Shown here piece after piece: positions 1 to 11,806 of a stretch of 64,000 bases of DNA. Under the pieces are notes generated by a model. It ran no database searches. It was not told the DNA's origin and saw only the letters and a program-made list of their open reading frames with translations. Source of the DNA: Rugamonas rivuli (GTDB lineage: Bacteria; Pseudomonadota; Gammaproteobacteria; Burkholderiales; Burkholderiaceae_D). A program made the translations under genes and the position numbers. The stretch lies in NCBI RefSeq assembly GCF_009380165.1, contig NZ_WHUF01000005.1, positions 323,248 to 387,247 of the forward strand, read 5' to 3'. Numbering within the stretch: position 1 is the first letter of the stretch; each line of letters begins with the position of its first letter.

Positions 1-1010
1 ACCTTGGCCGCCAGGCGCTGGCATCCCTCCAGGCTGCGCTGCGGGTTCGGCCCCCACTTCGACGCATCGACCCGCGGCCCCAGTTCCTCCAGCTGGCTGC
101 GCAATGTCTGCGTATCCTTGGCCAGGCAAGCCATGTAGGCATAGCGGTTGCGGCGCCCCGGACTGTCGGGGAAACGCGCCAGCATATCCTCATAGCTGCG
201 CTTCATGGTCGGCCAGTCGGCCCCGCTGTCCTCGAACAGCGCGTGGCCATACTGGTTCTCGGCCGCGTACGAATACAGGCGCGCATACATGCCGGTGCCA
301 TACACGGCCTTGGTCTGCGCCGTCACCTGGCGGATGTATTTGTCCAGCGACCTGGCGTCGCCGCCCCACTTGGGCAACATGGTGCTCAGTACGCTGAAGT
401 ACAGGCCGATATCCTCGGGATTGCGCTTCAGGCCATCCTCGGCGGTGGCCCGCTGCTGCGCCGCGCTCCAGCCCAGCCCCATGCCGATCCTCACCAGCGT
501 ATCGTGCGCATAGCTGTCGGTCAGGGCGACGTCGGCGTGGGCCACCAGATACTCGGCCGCGCGCTGCAGATAGGTTTGGAAATCCTCATACGCCTGCGGC
601 GGCACGTCCTTGGCGTAACCGTCGCCGCGATACGACCACGCGTGGGACACCAGCACATCCGCGTGCAGCACATGCGCCAGCGCCGACTGCGGGTGCTCGG
701 TGGCCCATTGCAGGGTCAACGCCTCCAGCTCCCGCAAGTATGGCTCGCGGTCGGCGAGGTGGTTGCCGATCACCCGGCTCAAGCCGACGCGGAACATTTC
801 GACATCCGACCCGCCATCGGCGGCGATGTGGCCGGGCTGCCGGAGCAAAGCGTTCTGCCGCTCCAGCGCGGCGAAGTCGCCCCACCAGAAAGCCTGTTCG
901 GCCTCGGTGGTGATCGGCGACACCGGGGCGGCCGCCGGGGCAGCGACAGCGGCGCCGCACGCCACGGCCCATGCCAGCAGCGTGTTCAGGGTTTTCGACG
1001 CGTATCTCAT
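1..1010 (-). CDS. Secreted DUF4034-like protein (3' end beyond the window)
   Basis: Reading leftward from the ATG at 1010, the frame stays open to the window edge, giving about 336 residues without a stop, so the C-terminus is missing. The N-terminus is a signal peptide: basic MRYASK, a hydrophobic stretch, then an Ala-rich cleavage region near residue 24. The mature part is alpha-helical with Trp/Tyr-rich segments (SHAWSYRG, MGLGWSAAQ) and repeat-like helices, resembling the DUF4034 family as I remember it; that match is by eye. No catalytic motif is visible. Its start overlaps the stop of the next gene by four bases (ATGA), so the two are probably co-translated and exported together. Function unknown. 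Confidence 0.72.
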   Translation of the reverse strand, partial: MRYASKTLNTLLAWAVACGAAVAAPAAAPVSPITTEAEQAFWWGDFAALERQNALLRQPGHIAADGGSDVEMFRVGLSRVIGNHLADREPYLRELEALTLQWATEHPQSALAHVLHADVLVSHAWSYRGDGYAKDVPPQAYEDFQTYLQRAAEYLVAHADVALTDSYAHDTLVRIGMGLGWSAAQQRATAEDGLKRNPEDIGLYFSVLSTMLPKWGGDARSLDKYIRQVTAQTKAVYGTGMYARLYSYAAENQYGHALFEDSGADWPTMKRSYEDMLARFPDSPGRRNRYAYMACLAKDTQTLRSQLEELGPRVDASKWGPNPQRSLEGCQRLAAK

Positions 1011-2191
1011 TGGCTTCCCTTCTTGGTCTGATTGACGGCCGGCTCGTCCGGCAAGGTCCACGCCAGCTGGAAGGCGAACGGCTCGGCGCCGCGCGGCCGG
1101 TCGTAGCGGAAGCCGTCCAGCGCGTACTTCACGGCCGCCGCGTCGAAGATGTTTTCGAACGCCACGGGACGCACGCTGCGGATGCCGGGCACGGTGATCT
1201 TGCGGGCGGCGACAGTGGCCTGCACGGGTTTGCCGGCGGCATCCAGCCGCGCGCGCATGGTGGTGACGCCGGTGGCCATGAAGCGGGCGGCGGCGCTCGG
1301 ATAGACGGGCACGCCGGCAGGCGCCGGTTTGCCGTCCGCCGGCGACTGGTCATAGAAGCCGGCGAAACGGTCGATGGCGTTGATCAGCGTACCGTAGCGG
1401 AAGGCGTTCAGCGCGGCGGCCGGCGTCGCGCCCTGCCGCAAGCTCACTTGCAGCCACCATTGCTGCAACGCGCATTTCAATTGCGGATGCAGGTCGTCAA
1501 AGCTTTTTTTATCGGCCAGCATGGCGCTCGCCAGCGCCGGCGACAGCGCCGGCATCGGCCGCTCGCCGGCCGCTGGCACCCGCTTGCGCCACTGCGCGCC
1601 TGCGTCCTGCGGCAAGGGATCGGGCCAGGCCGCGACCTCCCGCGCCTGCCCCCAGCGGCTCAGCAGGCTCCGCTCGGTCGCCAGCGCCGCTGCGCGCTGG
1701 GCCGCCGGCATGGCCTGGATGCGGGCGATGCGCGTGGCGAAATCGCCGTACAGGCCCTCGCCGGCCACATCGCAGACGCGCGGCGACGACTGCAGCACCG
1801 CCAGCGTTGCGCGCTCGTAGTCGGCGTCGCCCGGCTCGATCTGCCACAGCGCCAGTTCGTTCAGCAGCCGCGCCCAGACGGCGAAGAACAACTCGTTGGC
1901 CGGCGGGGCCTTGCCCGCCCTGGCCTTGGTTTGCAGCTGGCGCTCCTCGGCCAGCCAGGCAGGAAACAGCTGGTCGATACGGGCGACGTGGGCCGCGCTG
2001 ATGTCGGCGGCCGCCGTCCGCAATTCCGGGTCGATCTTCAAGTCCTTGTCCAGCGCGAACGAGCGCAGCAGGTTGCGATGCAGGGCCTTGGTCATTTCCG
2101 CATTCTGTTCGTCGTCGGGCGTGGCGGCGGCGACGGCGAATGCCGAGCACAAGGCACAAATCAGGACGGTAAGTCGGCGCACGCTGGTCAT
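1007..2191 (-). CDS. Secreted protein with a TonB C-terminal-like tail
   Basis: This encodes 394 residues from the ATG at 2191, chosen because a clean signal peptide starts there (MTSVRRLTVLICALCSAFAVAAA); an upstream in-frame ATG at 2245 would put a charged extension before it. The last 100 residues have the pattern of energy-transducer or TonB C-terminal domains: VPVYP, a region on variation of a secretable product, then a conserved AVKYALDGFRYDRP-like end. The middle is helical and unassigned. It overlaps the DUF4034-like gene by four bases, so the two form an operon. The role is unknown; a periplasmic or envelope protein is likely. Confidence 0.75.
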   Translation of the reverse strand: MTSVRRLTVLICALCSAFAVAAATPDDEQNAEMTKALHRNLLRSFALDKDLKIDPELRTAAADISAAHVARIDQLFPAWLAEERQLQTKARAGKAPPANELFFAVWARLLNELALWQIEPGDADYERATLAVLQSSPRVCDVAGEGLYGDFATRIARIQAMPAAQRAAALATERSLLSRWGQAREVAAWPDPLPQDAGAQWRKRVPAAGERPMPALSPALASAMLADKKSFDDLHPQLKCALQQWWLQVSLRQGATPAAALNAFRYGTLINAIDRFAGFYDQSPADGKPAPAGVPVYPSAAARFMATGVTTMRARLDAAGKPVQATVAARKITVPGIRSVRPVAFENIFDAAAVKYALDGFRYDRPRGAEPFAFQLAWTLPDEPAVNQTKKGSQ

Positions 2192-2317
2192 AGGCTCAAT
2201 CGAATGACGAAAAAAGCAACTATACGTGCTTAAGCTGCCCGCCATTTACACAGATTGTCACAACCGTGCAGAAGGCGGGCTCGCCGCCCGGGTGCTTTCC
2301 TGCGCTATGATCCCGCT

Positions 2318-3040
2318 ATGTCCCGATCCGAACGCCTGCTCAATCTGCTGCAAGTCCTGCGCGGCCACCGCCGCCCCGTGAGCGGCCACGTGCTGGCGGC
2401 CGAAACCGGCGTCAGCATCCGCACGCTGTACCGCGACATCGCCAGCCTGCAGGCCCAGGGCGCCGCCATCGAGGGCGAACCCGGCGTCGGCTACGTCATG
2501 CGGCCCGGCTTCATGCTGCCGCCGCTGATGTTCGGACAGGAAGAGATCGAGGCCCTGGTGCTGGGCATGCGCCTGGTCGCCGACAGCGGCGACCGGCAAC
2601 TGGCGCAGGGCGCCCTCAGCACATTGGCGAAGATAGCGGCCGTGCTGCCGCCCGACATGCGGCGCGAGCTGGAGGCGTCCGCCCTGCTGGTCGGCGCCGG
2701 CCGCAAGGCCTTGCACACGCCGGTCCACCCGGACCTGCTGCGCACCGCCATCCGCACCGAGCACAAACTCCGCATCAGCTACCGCGACCCGGCCGGCGCC
2801 GTCTCGCAGCGCGTGGTCTGGCCCTACGCGCTGGTGTACTTCGACCAGACGCGCGTGGTGATGTGCTGGTGCGAGCTGCGCGACGGCTTCCGCAACTTCC
2901 GCTCCGACCGCATTACCGAAGCCGCGCTGCTGGATCAGCGCTATCCCAAGCACCGCCAGGCCCTGCTCAAGGAATGGCGCCGCACCGAATTTGTCGCAGG
3001 CCGAAGCATACTGCCAGAAACTGACAGCATCGCCAAATAA
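2318..3040 (+). CDS. YafY-type HTH/WYL transcriptional regulator
   Basis: The 240-residue protein has an N-terminal winged helix of HTH_11 type (residues about 1-60, with TGVSIRTLYRDIASL as recognition helix) followed by a WYL domain (about 130-220, with WPYALVYFDQ and RNFRSDRI). WYL regulators sense small molecules or nucleic-acid-related ligands; the ligand here is unknown. The start at 2318 is preferred over 2255 because the homologous fold begins at MSRSERLL. The gene lies 33 bp upstream of a VOC protein on the same strand, a pairing seen often in proteobacteria, so it probably controls that gene or is co-expressed with it. Confidence 0.88.
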   Translation: MSRSERLLNLLQVLRGHRRPVSGHVLAAETGVSIRTLYRDIASLQAQGAAIEGEPGVGYVMRPGFMLPPLMFGQEEIEALVLGMRLVADSGDRQLAQGALSTLAKIAAVLPPDMRRELEASALLVGAGRKALHTPVHPDLLRTAIRTEHKLRISYRDPAGAVSQRVVWPYALVYFDQTRVVMCWCELRDGFRNFRSDRITEAALLDQRYPKHRQALLKEWRRTEFVAGRSILPETDSIAK

Positions 3041-3073
3041 GATGGTGGCTCCTTCAACACAGAGAGAACCACC

Positions 3074-3490
3074 ATGTCCATCCACGCAACCACCCACCTG
3101 AACTTCCGCGGCGACGCCCGCCAGGCCCTCGGCTTCTATCACAGCGTATTTGGCGGCGCCTCGACCGTCGTCACCTACCAGGACGCCGTCAACGTCCGCA
3201 TTCCGGCCGATGCCGATCGCGTTATGTGGGGTCTGGTGGCGGCCGACAGCGGCTTTCGCATCATGGCCTACGATGTGCCGGCCGACATGCCGTGGCACCA
3301 GGGCGAAAACGCCTTCCTGGTCGCGGTCGAAGGAAGTACGGCCGAAGAAATCACCGCCTGCTGGGACAAGCTGCGCGAAGGCGCCACCATCACGCAGCCG
3401 CTGGCGCCGTCGCAGTGGACGCCGCTGTTCGGCATGCTCAAGGACCGCTACGGCGTCAACTGGGTGCTGAGCGTGGCGGTCGGCCGCTAA
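3074..3490 (+). CDS. VOC superfamily (PhnB/glyoxalase-like) protein
   Basis: A single-domain protein of 138 residues with the PhnB-like beta-alpha-beta-beta-beta pattern: an N-terminal THLNFRGDARQALGFYHSVFGG segment and a C-terminal FGMLKDRYGVNWVLSV segment. VOC proteins include glyoxalases, dioxygenases and antibiotic-binding proteins, and sequence alone does not give the substrate. The ATG follows AGAGAG with good spacing. It sits just behind the YafY-type regulator and converges on the persulfide dioxygenase gene four bases beyond its stop. Confidence 0.88.
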   Translation: MSIHATTHLNFRGDARQALGFYHSVFGGASTVVTYQDAVNVRIPADADRVMWGLVAADSGFRIMAYDVPADMPWHQGENAFLVAVEGSTAEEITACWDKLREGATITQPLAPSQWTPLFGMLKDRYGVNWVLSVAVGR

Positions 3491-3494
3491 GCGG

Positions 3495-4559
3495 TCAAAC
3501 GCTGTCGGACGCCACCGGCAGCGCCTCCAGCTTCCAGCGCAGCATGCCGCCGGCCAGATTGGCGACCTGGCCGAAGCCGGCCTTGGCCAGCAGCACGCTG
3601 GCCTGCGCCGAGCGCACGCCCGAGCGGCACACCGCCACCACCGGCCGTTCGCGGTCCAGCTCATCCACGCGCGCCATCAGCTGCGACAGCGGCACCAGCC
3701 GCGCGCCTTGCAGATGGCCAAGCTGGTCGATGAATTCCGGCGCCTCGCGCACATCGACGATCTGCACCCGGTCCAGATGCTCCAGCAACGCCATCGGTTC
3801 GATTTCCCACACGCCGCTGAAACGCAGCGTCAGCGGCGCCCAGGACGGCGCGTCCGGCACCGGCGCATTGCCCTCCGGCTGGCCGCAGCGCATATTGGCC
3901 GGCACCGCCACGGCGATCAGCTTGGGATGCGGCAGGTGCAGGTTGTTCATATGTCCGGTGAAGTCGCCCACGTCCACATCGCCGCCCAGGCGCGGATTGA
4001 AGCGGCGCTCTTCGGCCACGCTGGTGACGGTGATGCCGCGATAGTCATGCGCCGGATACAGCAGGCAGCCGTCGGGCAGCGTCAGGATCTGCTCGCGCAC
4101 CGACGCGAACAGCTGCTGCGCACTGCCCTGCTGGAAGTCGGTGCGGCCGCAGCCGCGTATCAGCAGGCTGTCGCCGGTGAAGGCCATGCTCTCGTCATCC
4201 AGCACATAGGTCAGGCAGCCGTTGGTGTGGCCGGGCGTGGCGCGCACGTTCAGGTGGCGGCTGCCGAAAGCGATGCGGTCGCCGTGGCGCAGCGGACGGT
4301 CCGCCAGCTCGGCGCCCGCCGCTTCCGCCAGCGCGATGCTGCTGCCGCAGCTTTGATGCAGGCGCCAGGCGGCCGTCACGTGGTCCGCGTGGACGTGCGT
4401 GTCCAGCGTGGCGAGCAGACGCAGTCCCAGCTCCTTCAACAACGCCAGGTCGCGCGGCGCCTGCTCGTAGACCGGGTCGATCAGCAGCGCCTCGCCGCTG
4501 TCGCCCAGCAGATAGGTGTAGGTGGAGGATGTCGGGTCGAAAAGCTGGCGGAAAATCAT
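3495..4559 (-). CDS. Persulfide dioxygenase-rhodanese fusion (ETHE1-like)
   Basis: This has 354 residues in two domains. Residues 1-230 are a metallo-beta-lactamase fold of the ETHE1 persulfide dioxygenase group: THVHADH at 54-60 supplies the metal-binding His/Asp residues, followed by TPGHTNG and GDSLLIRGCGRTDFQ, typical of ETHE1. Residues 250-354 are a rhodanese domain with active-site loop CRSGVRS, Cys at 311. Family knowledge: such fusions oxidise glutathione persulfide to sulfite and exchange sulfane sulfur with thiosulfate in the cytoplasm. The start at 4559 (ATG) is preferred over a TTG at 4583. No sqr or sulfide regulator gene lies next to it, so it seems to stand alone. Confidence 0.88.
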   Translation of the reverse strand: MIFRQLFDPTSSTYTYLLGDSGEALLIDPVYEQAPRDLALLKELGLRLLATLDTHVHADHVTAAWRLHQSCGSSIALAEAAGAELADRPLRHGDRIAFGSRHLNVRATPGHTNGCLTYVLDDESMAFTGDSLLIRGCGRTDFQQGSAQQLFASVREQILTLPDGCLLYPAHDYRGITVTSVAEERRFNPRLGGDVDVGDFTGHMNNLHLPHPKLIAVAVPANMRCGQPEGNAPVPDAPSWAPLTLRFSGVWEIEPMALLEHLDRVQIVDVREAPEFIDQLGHLQGARLVPLSQLMARVDELDRERPVVAVCRSGVRSAQASVLLAKAGFGQVANLAGGMLRWKLEALPVASDSV

Positions 4560-4754
4560 GGTGGCGGCATTCTGAAATATCAATCAAGCCTAAGCTTAAT
4601 CTGCTTGCTCGGTGCCGCGCAAGTGGCGCCGGCCAGTCCGCCTGGCCAGTGGATCCGAGGTATTTTCAATATGCATATCAAAAAAATAAGAACCTCATCC
4701 CGAAAATGCGACAATATCCCCGTGCGCCCGATCGGCGAATAAATGGAGAATCTT

Positions 4755-6176
4755 ATGTTTCGAGTTTTGCTTGCCTGTCTCTTGATGGCCGGTACCGCTG
4801 CGAAGGCGGACAATATCGAGCGCGACCTCGATGCCATCGTACAAAGCTACGGTAAGGTCGGCATTTTCGCCGGCACGGTGCTGGTGGCGCGTGATGGCAA
4901 GCCCGTATACGAAACGGCCGTGGGCCTGGCCAACCGCGAGACCAATGTGCCAAACCGCAGCAACACGCGCTTTAACATCGGCTCCATCGGCAAGACCTTC
5001 ACCGCGGTTTCCATCTTGCAGCTGGCCGAAGCGGGCAAGCTCAAACTGAGCGACCCGATCTCGCGCTTCCTGCCCAATATCCCTTATGCGGAGAAGGACA
5101 CAATCACCATCGCACACTTGCTGAACCACTCCGCCGGCACCGGCAACTACATGGCGCACAAGGACTTCGCCGCGAACATGGGCAAGCTGCGCACCATTGA
5201 CGCCTTCCTGCCCATGATTTACGACCAGAAGCCGGGCTTTGCGGCCGGCAGCCGCTTTGAGTATTCGAATTCGGGCATGGTGCTGCTCGGCGCAGTCGTC
5301 GAAAAAGCCAGTGGCCAGTCCTACCGTGACTACCTGCGCGACCATATCTTCAAGCCTGCCGGCATGACTGAGAGTTCGCTCACGCTCGAAGACGAGCCAC
5401 TGCCTAACCGCTCGATCGGCTACACCCGCCACGGCGACTTCAGCATCACCTCCAACGTGGACTCGGTACCCCCGCCATCGGCCGATGGCGGCATGCGCAC
5501 GACCACACGCGACATGCTGCGCTACGATCAGGCGCTGAAGCGAACGGAGCTGCTGTCAGAAGCGAGCAAGACGACCATGTGGACTCCTGTTGGCCCGGAC
5601 AAGGAATATGCCTTCGGCTGGGAGCGCAAGAGCGCGTTCGGCGACACCGTCATCGGCCATAGTGGCGCCGCGCCCGGCATTGATGCGGTGTTCCGCCGCT
5701 ACCAGGGCAGCGGTTATACGGTCATCGTCCTGTCCAACACGGCGATGGGCGCACGCGACATGGCCGACAAGATCGAGGCACGCCTGTACGGCAAACCGGC
5801 GCAACTGGTCGTGCAGGCGGATTCCGACATGATGCTCGCTCTCGATCTAGTGATGCGCGGCGACCTGCGTGGCGCCGCCAAGCTGTATGACCGCAATCCT
5901 GGCCACGCTCCGTCGGTGTACCAGGCGGCAAGGACCCGCATCGACGGCGGCTTTGAAACCACCGAGGCGATCGCACTGCTCGACCGCTACCTGCGCTTCG
6001 ACGCCGCAGTCCAGGTAGCGACTCCCGCAGGTGCGTGGTGGCGCAAAGGCCTGGCCTACGAACAGTTGGGCGAAAAGGCCAAGGCGCGCGGGAGCTATGT
6101 GCAGTCGCTGGCGCTCGATCCTGCATTCGACAAAGCCAAGCAGTCGTTGGCGAAGCTCGACACGCTAAAGAACTGA
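4755..6176 (+). CDS. Secreted class C beta-lactamase-family serine hydrolase
   Basis: The 473-residue protein has a signal peptide (MFRVLLACLLMAGTAAKA) and the three signatures of the penicillin-binding protein/class C family: S77-I-G-K80, Y170-S-N172 and H302-S-G in place of KTG. That set is common in serine esterases and D-aminopeptidase-like hydrolases, so true beta-lactam hydrolysis is not implied. Residues from about 345 carry TPR-like helices (WWRKGLAYEQLGEKAKARGSY). The ATG at 4755 has GGAG six bases upstream; an ATG at 4743 does not. Codon use is slightly less GC-biased than in its neighbours. Substrate unknown. Confidence 0.85.
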   Translation: MFRVLLACLLMAGTAAKADNIERDLDAIVQSYGKVGIFAGTVLVARDGKPVYETAVGLANRETNVPNRSNTRFNIGSIGKTFTAVSILQLAEAGKLKLSDPISRFLPNIPYAEKDTITIAHLLNHSAGTGNYMAHKDFAANMGKLRTIDAFLPMIYDQKPGFAAGSRFEYSNSGMVLLGAVVEKASGQSYRDYLRDHIFKPAGMTESSLTLEDEPLPNRSIGYTRHGDFSITSNVDSVPPPSADGGMRTTTRDMLRYDQALKRTELLSEASKTTMWTPVGPDKEYAFGWERKSAFGDTVIGHSGAAPGIDAVFRRYQGSGYTVIVLSNTAMGARDMADKIEARLYGKPAQLVVQADSDMMLALDLVMRGDLRGAAKLYDRNPGHAPSVYQAARTRIDGGFETTEAIALLDRYLRFDAAVQVATPAGAWWRKGLAYEQLGEKAKARGSYVQSLALDPAFDKAKQSLAKLDTLKN

Positions 6177-6219
6177 CGCCAAGCGCGGCGGGCGCGCGCA
6201 GCGGGTTACGCCCCCGCCT

Positions 6220-8496
<2,277 letters not shown>

Positions 8497-8512
8497 TGCG
8501 GTCTCCCGGTTT

Positions 8513-11500
8513 TTATGAGGTGCGCCAGCGGGTCAGCATGTCGTCCGCTGCCACCGGCTTGCTGTAGAAGTAGCCCTGCGCCAGATGGCAGCCATGGCGC
8601 AGCAGGAAGGCCGCCTGCTCCTCGGTCTCCACCCCTTCCGCGATCACGGACAGATTCATGCTCTTGCCCAGCTGGATGATGGCGATGGCGATGGCCTCGT
8701 CGTTGACGTCGGTGGAGATATCCTTGATGAAGGAACGGTCGATCTTCAGCGTCTGCACCGGCAACTGCTTCAGGTAGGCCAGCGACGAGTAGCCGGTGCC
8801 GAAATCGTCGATCGCCAGGCCGACGCCGATCGAGTGCAGGTCGTTGATGAAGACCATGGCGTCGCCGGTGTTCATGATCACCGACTCGGTCACTTCCAGC
8901 TGCAGGCGCTGCGGCTCCAGCCCGGTCTCGCGCAGGATGTCGGCCACCATGTTGACGATGCTGCCGCGCTCGAACTGCTTGGCCGACAGGTTGACCGCCA
9001 TCTTCGGCACATTCAATCCGGCCGCCTGCCAGCGTATCATCTGGCGGCAGGCTTCTTCCAGCACCCACTTGCCCAGCTGGTTGATGAAGCCCGTATCCTC
9101 GGCCAGCGGAATGAAGCGGATCGGCGGGACCAGGCCCAGTTCCGGATGGTTCCAGCGCACCAGCGCCTCCACCCCGATCAGGCGGCCGGTGTCGATTTCC
9201 ACCTGCGGCTGGTAGTTGAGGAAGATCTCGTCCTTCTCGATCGAGCGGCGCAGGAAGGTCTCCAGGCGCAGGCGTTCGACGCCCTCGCCCGTCATCGACG
9301 GCGTGTAGAAACTGTAGCCGTTGCGGCCGCGCGCCTTGGCCTGGTACATGGCCACGTCGGCGTTACGGATCAGCATATTCAGGTCGACCGCATCGTCCGG
9401 GAACAGGCTGATGCCGACGCTGCAGGTGACGAACAGCTCGTGGCCGGCCACCATGAAGGGCTGCTCGAACATCTGCACCAGCTTCTCGGCGACCTGGCTG
9501 GCGCCGAACTGGTTCTCGATATTCTCCAGCAGGACGATGAACTCGTCGCCGCCCAGGCGGGCCAGCGTATCGCCTTCGCGCAGGCGCTCGTGCAGGGCCT
9601 TGGCGACCTGCTTGAGCAGCTCGTCGCCGATGTGGTGGCCCAGCGTGTCGTTGACGTTCTTGAAGCGGTCCAGGTCGATGAACAGCAGCGCCAGCTGCTC
9701 GCCGTCGCGCGCGGCCCGCTGCAGCGCGTGCTGCAGGCGGTCGTGGAACAGCAGGCGGTTCGGCAGCGCGGTCAGCGGATCGTGGTGGGCCAGGTGGTCC
9801 AGCTTTTCCTGCGATTCCTTGACCTTGGTGATGTCGCTGAACACGCCGACATAATGGGTGGTCTCGCCGCGGCTGTCGCGCACCGCGCTCACCGTCAGCC
9901 ATTCCAGATACAGCTCGCCGTTCTTGCGCTGGTTCCAGATCTCGCCGCGCCAGAAGCCCTTGTCCACCTGCTCCTGCCACATGCCGGCATAGAACTCGGC
10001 GTCGTGGCGGCCGGAGCGCGTCAGCGTGCGGTCCTTGCCCAGCGCTTCGGCCTCGGTGTAGCCGGTGATCTGCGTGAACGCCGGATTGACGGCGACGATG
10101 ATGCCGGCCGCGTCCAGCACCACCACGCCGTCGGCGATGTGCTCGATCACGGTGGCCGACAGGCGCAGCTTCTCTTCCGCTTCCTTGCGCGCGGTGATGT
10201 CGGCATACACCCAGATGCTGCCCTCGTTGGCGCGCTTGTCGTCCAGCGCGTAGCCGCTGACCATGCACCAGAACAGGCTGCCGTCCTTGCGGCGGTAGTG
10301 GCGCTCTTCGTTGAAGTAATCGCCCTTCGACAGCGACGGATACTGGCGCGCGCCGGCCGATTCGAAATCGAAGGAGCTCGGGAACACGATGGAGGTCGAC
10401 GCCCCCGTCATCGCGCCCGGCTCGTAGCCGAACAGCTCCTCGCAGCGGCGGTTGACCGAGACGATCTGGCGGTTACGCACGAACATCACGCCGAACATCA
10501 CGTTGTCCAGGATGGCGCTCTGCTCGGCCAGCAGGGCTTCGATGCGCATCTCGTTGTGCTTGCGCTGGCTGATGTCGGAGATGATGCCGTCCACCCAGGG
10601 CGCGTTGCCCTCGCCGTCGTGCGGCTGCGGCTGGCCGTTCTCGGCCACCCAGCGCTCGGTGCCGGCGGCGTCGACGATGCGGTACTCGACCTCGTAGGAC
10701 TGGCCGTTGCGGATCGCCTCGGACACGCTGCGGCGCTGCTTCTTGCGGTCTTCCGGCGCGATCAGGTTGGTCCAGGAATGGGTGGTGCTGCGCATGAACT
10801 GCGCGGCGGAATAGCCGGAAATCTCTTCGATGGCGTCCGACACGAAGTCGATCGGGCCGTCGGGACGGAAGCGGAACACCGCGCCCGGCACCTGCGTGAC
10901 GATGGTGCGGAAGCGTTCCTCGCGCTGGCCGATGTCCTCGAACAGGCGCTTGATCGCCACCCGCATCTGCTCCAGCTGCGTGGCCAGGCGGCCCAGCTCG
11001 TCGCTGCCGACCAGGTCCAGCCGGGTCTCGAAATCGCCGTGCGACAGGCGGTCGGAAAAGCGCATCAGCTTGCGCAGCGGCTTGATCAAACGGGAATTGA
11101 GGAACAGCACGATCAGCAGCAGCGACACCATCAGCTGCGCCGCCAGCACGAACACATAGGACAGCTGCTTCTCGCGCAGCTCCTGCTGGCTGCGGGCGTC
11201 ATCCATCTCGACCGTGATGCGGCCGATGCGCTCGCCGCGCACCAGGATCTCGCGCTCGGCGCGGTAGACGTTGCCGGCCGCCTGGCGCGGCGAATGCACG
11301 CTCATGAACTGGGTGTCGGCCTGGCCGACCACTTCCACCTGCAGCACCGAACGGTCGCGCATCACCGATTCGACCAGCGAATGGGCCGATTCGGCATTCA
11401 TATTCCACAGGGATTCCTGCATGCCCAGCGCCAGGATGTCGGCATTGCGCTGCAGCGATTCGTCGAGCGCCACGCGCGCCGATTTCTGCTCGTGCACGCC

Positions 11501-11635
11501 GATCAGCAGGTAGCTGCCGATGATGGCCGGGATCACCAGGCCGCCAAACACCACCAGCAACAGCGCGCCATAGATGGATAGACCGTACAAGGCGCTGAGC
11601 CTGGCACGCATCTTTTGGTAAACGGCGCTAATCAT
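8513..11635 (-). CDS. PAS-GGDEF-EAL cyclic-di-GMP signalling protein
   Basis: This membrane-anchored protein of 1040 residues has, in order, a first transmembrane helix (about 20-45), a periplasmic sensor region, a second helix (about 160-180), HAMP, three PAS/PAC units (about 240-600), GGDEF and EAL. The cyclase motif GGDEF is intact at 695-699. The phosphodiesterase residues also look intact: EAL at 823-825, DDFGTGYSS and EGVET. Both activities are therefore possible, with the net direction set by the sensory part. The periplasmic domain is not assigned to a ligand. It is divergent from the DUF1993 gene and precedes the molybdopterin subunit gene. Confidence 0.93.
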   Translation of the reverse strand: MISAVYQKMRARLSALYGLSIYGALLLVVFGGLVIPAIIGSYLLIGVHEQKSARVALDESLQRNADILALGMQESLWNMNAESAHSLVESVMRDRSVLQVEVVGQADTQFMSVHSPRQAAGNVYRAEREILVRGERIGRITVEMDDARSQQELREKQLSYVFVLAAQLMVSLLLIVLFLNSRLIKPLRKLMRFSDRLSHGDFETRLDLVGSDELGRLATQLEQMRVAIKRLFEDIGQREERFRTIVTQVPGAVFRFRPDGPIDFVSDAIEEISGYSAAQFMRSTTHSWTNLIAPEDRKKQRRSVSEAIRNGQSYEVEYRIVDAAGTERWVAENGQPQPHDGEGNAPWVDGIISDISQRKHNEMRIEALLAEQSAILDNVMFGVMFVRNRQIVSVNRRCEELFGYEPGAMTGASTSIVFPSSFDFESAGARQYPSLSKGDYFNEERHYRRKDGSLFWCMVSGYALDDKRANEGSIWVYADITARKEAEEKLRLSATVIEHIADGVVVLDAAGIIVAVNPAFTQITGYTEAEALGKDRTLTRSGRHDAEFYAGMWQEQVDKGFWRGEIWNQRKNGELYLEWLTVSAVRDSRGETTHYVGVFSDITKVKESQEKLDHLAHHDPLTALPNRLLFHDRLQHALQRAARDGEQLALLFIDLDRFKNVNDTLGHHIGDELLKQVAKALHERLREGDTLARLGGDEFIVLLENIENQFGASQVAEKLVQMFEQPFMVAGHELFVTCSVGISLFPDDAVDLNMLIRNADVAMYQAKARGRNGYSFYTPSMTGEGVERLRLETFLRRSIEKDEIFLNYQPQVEIDTGRLIGVEALVRWNHPELGLVPPIRFIPLAEDTGFINQLGKWVLEEACRQMIRWQAAGLNVPKMAVNLSAKQFERGSIVNMVADILRETGLEPQRLQLEVTESVIMNTGDAMVFINDLHSIGVGLAIDDFGTGYSSLAYLKQLPVQTLKIDRSFIKDISTDVNDEAIAIAIIQLGKSMNLSVIAEGVETEEQAAFLLRHGCHLAQGYFYSKPVAADDMLTRWRTS

Positions 11636-11806
11636 GCACCGGTCGCGAGTGATAAGTTTGCATCATCTGTCTGTAATTGGGTAATAGCGCAAACTTTAAG
11701 GTTTCTAACTGGAATTATGCACGGAAAATGCTGTAAAAGTCACCGCGCCAGCAAAAAACCCACAGGCGCGCTATCATCGCGACTCATTTCAACTGAGGAC
11801 CTTGCC

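Noticed and set aside
8585..11581. A 998-codon open frame antisense to the GGDEF-EAL gene
   Set aside because: No recognisable motif, and the sense strand has all GGDEF, EAL, PAS and HAMP motifs. It is an artefact of high GC.
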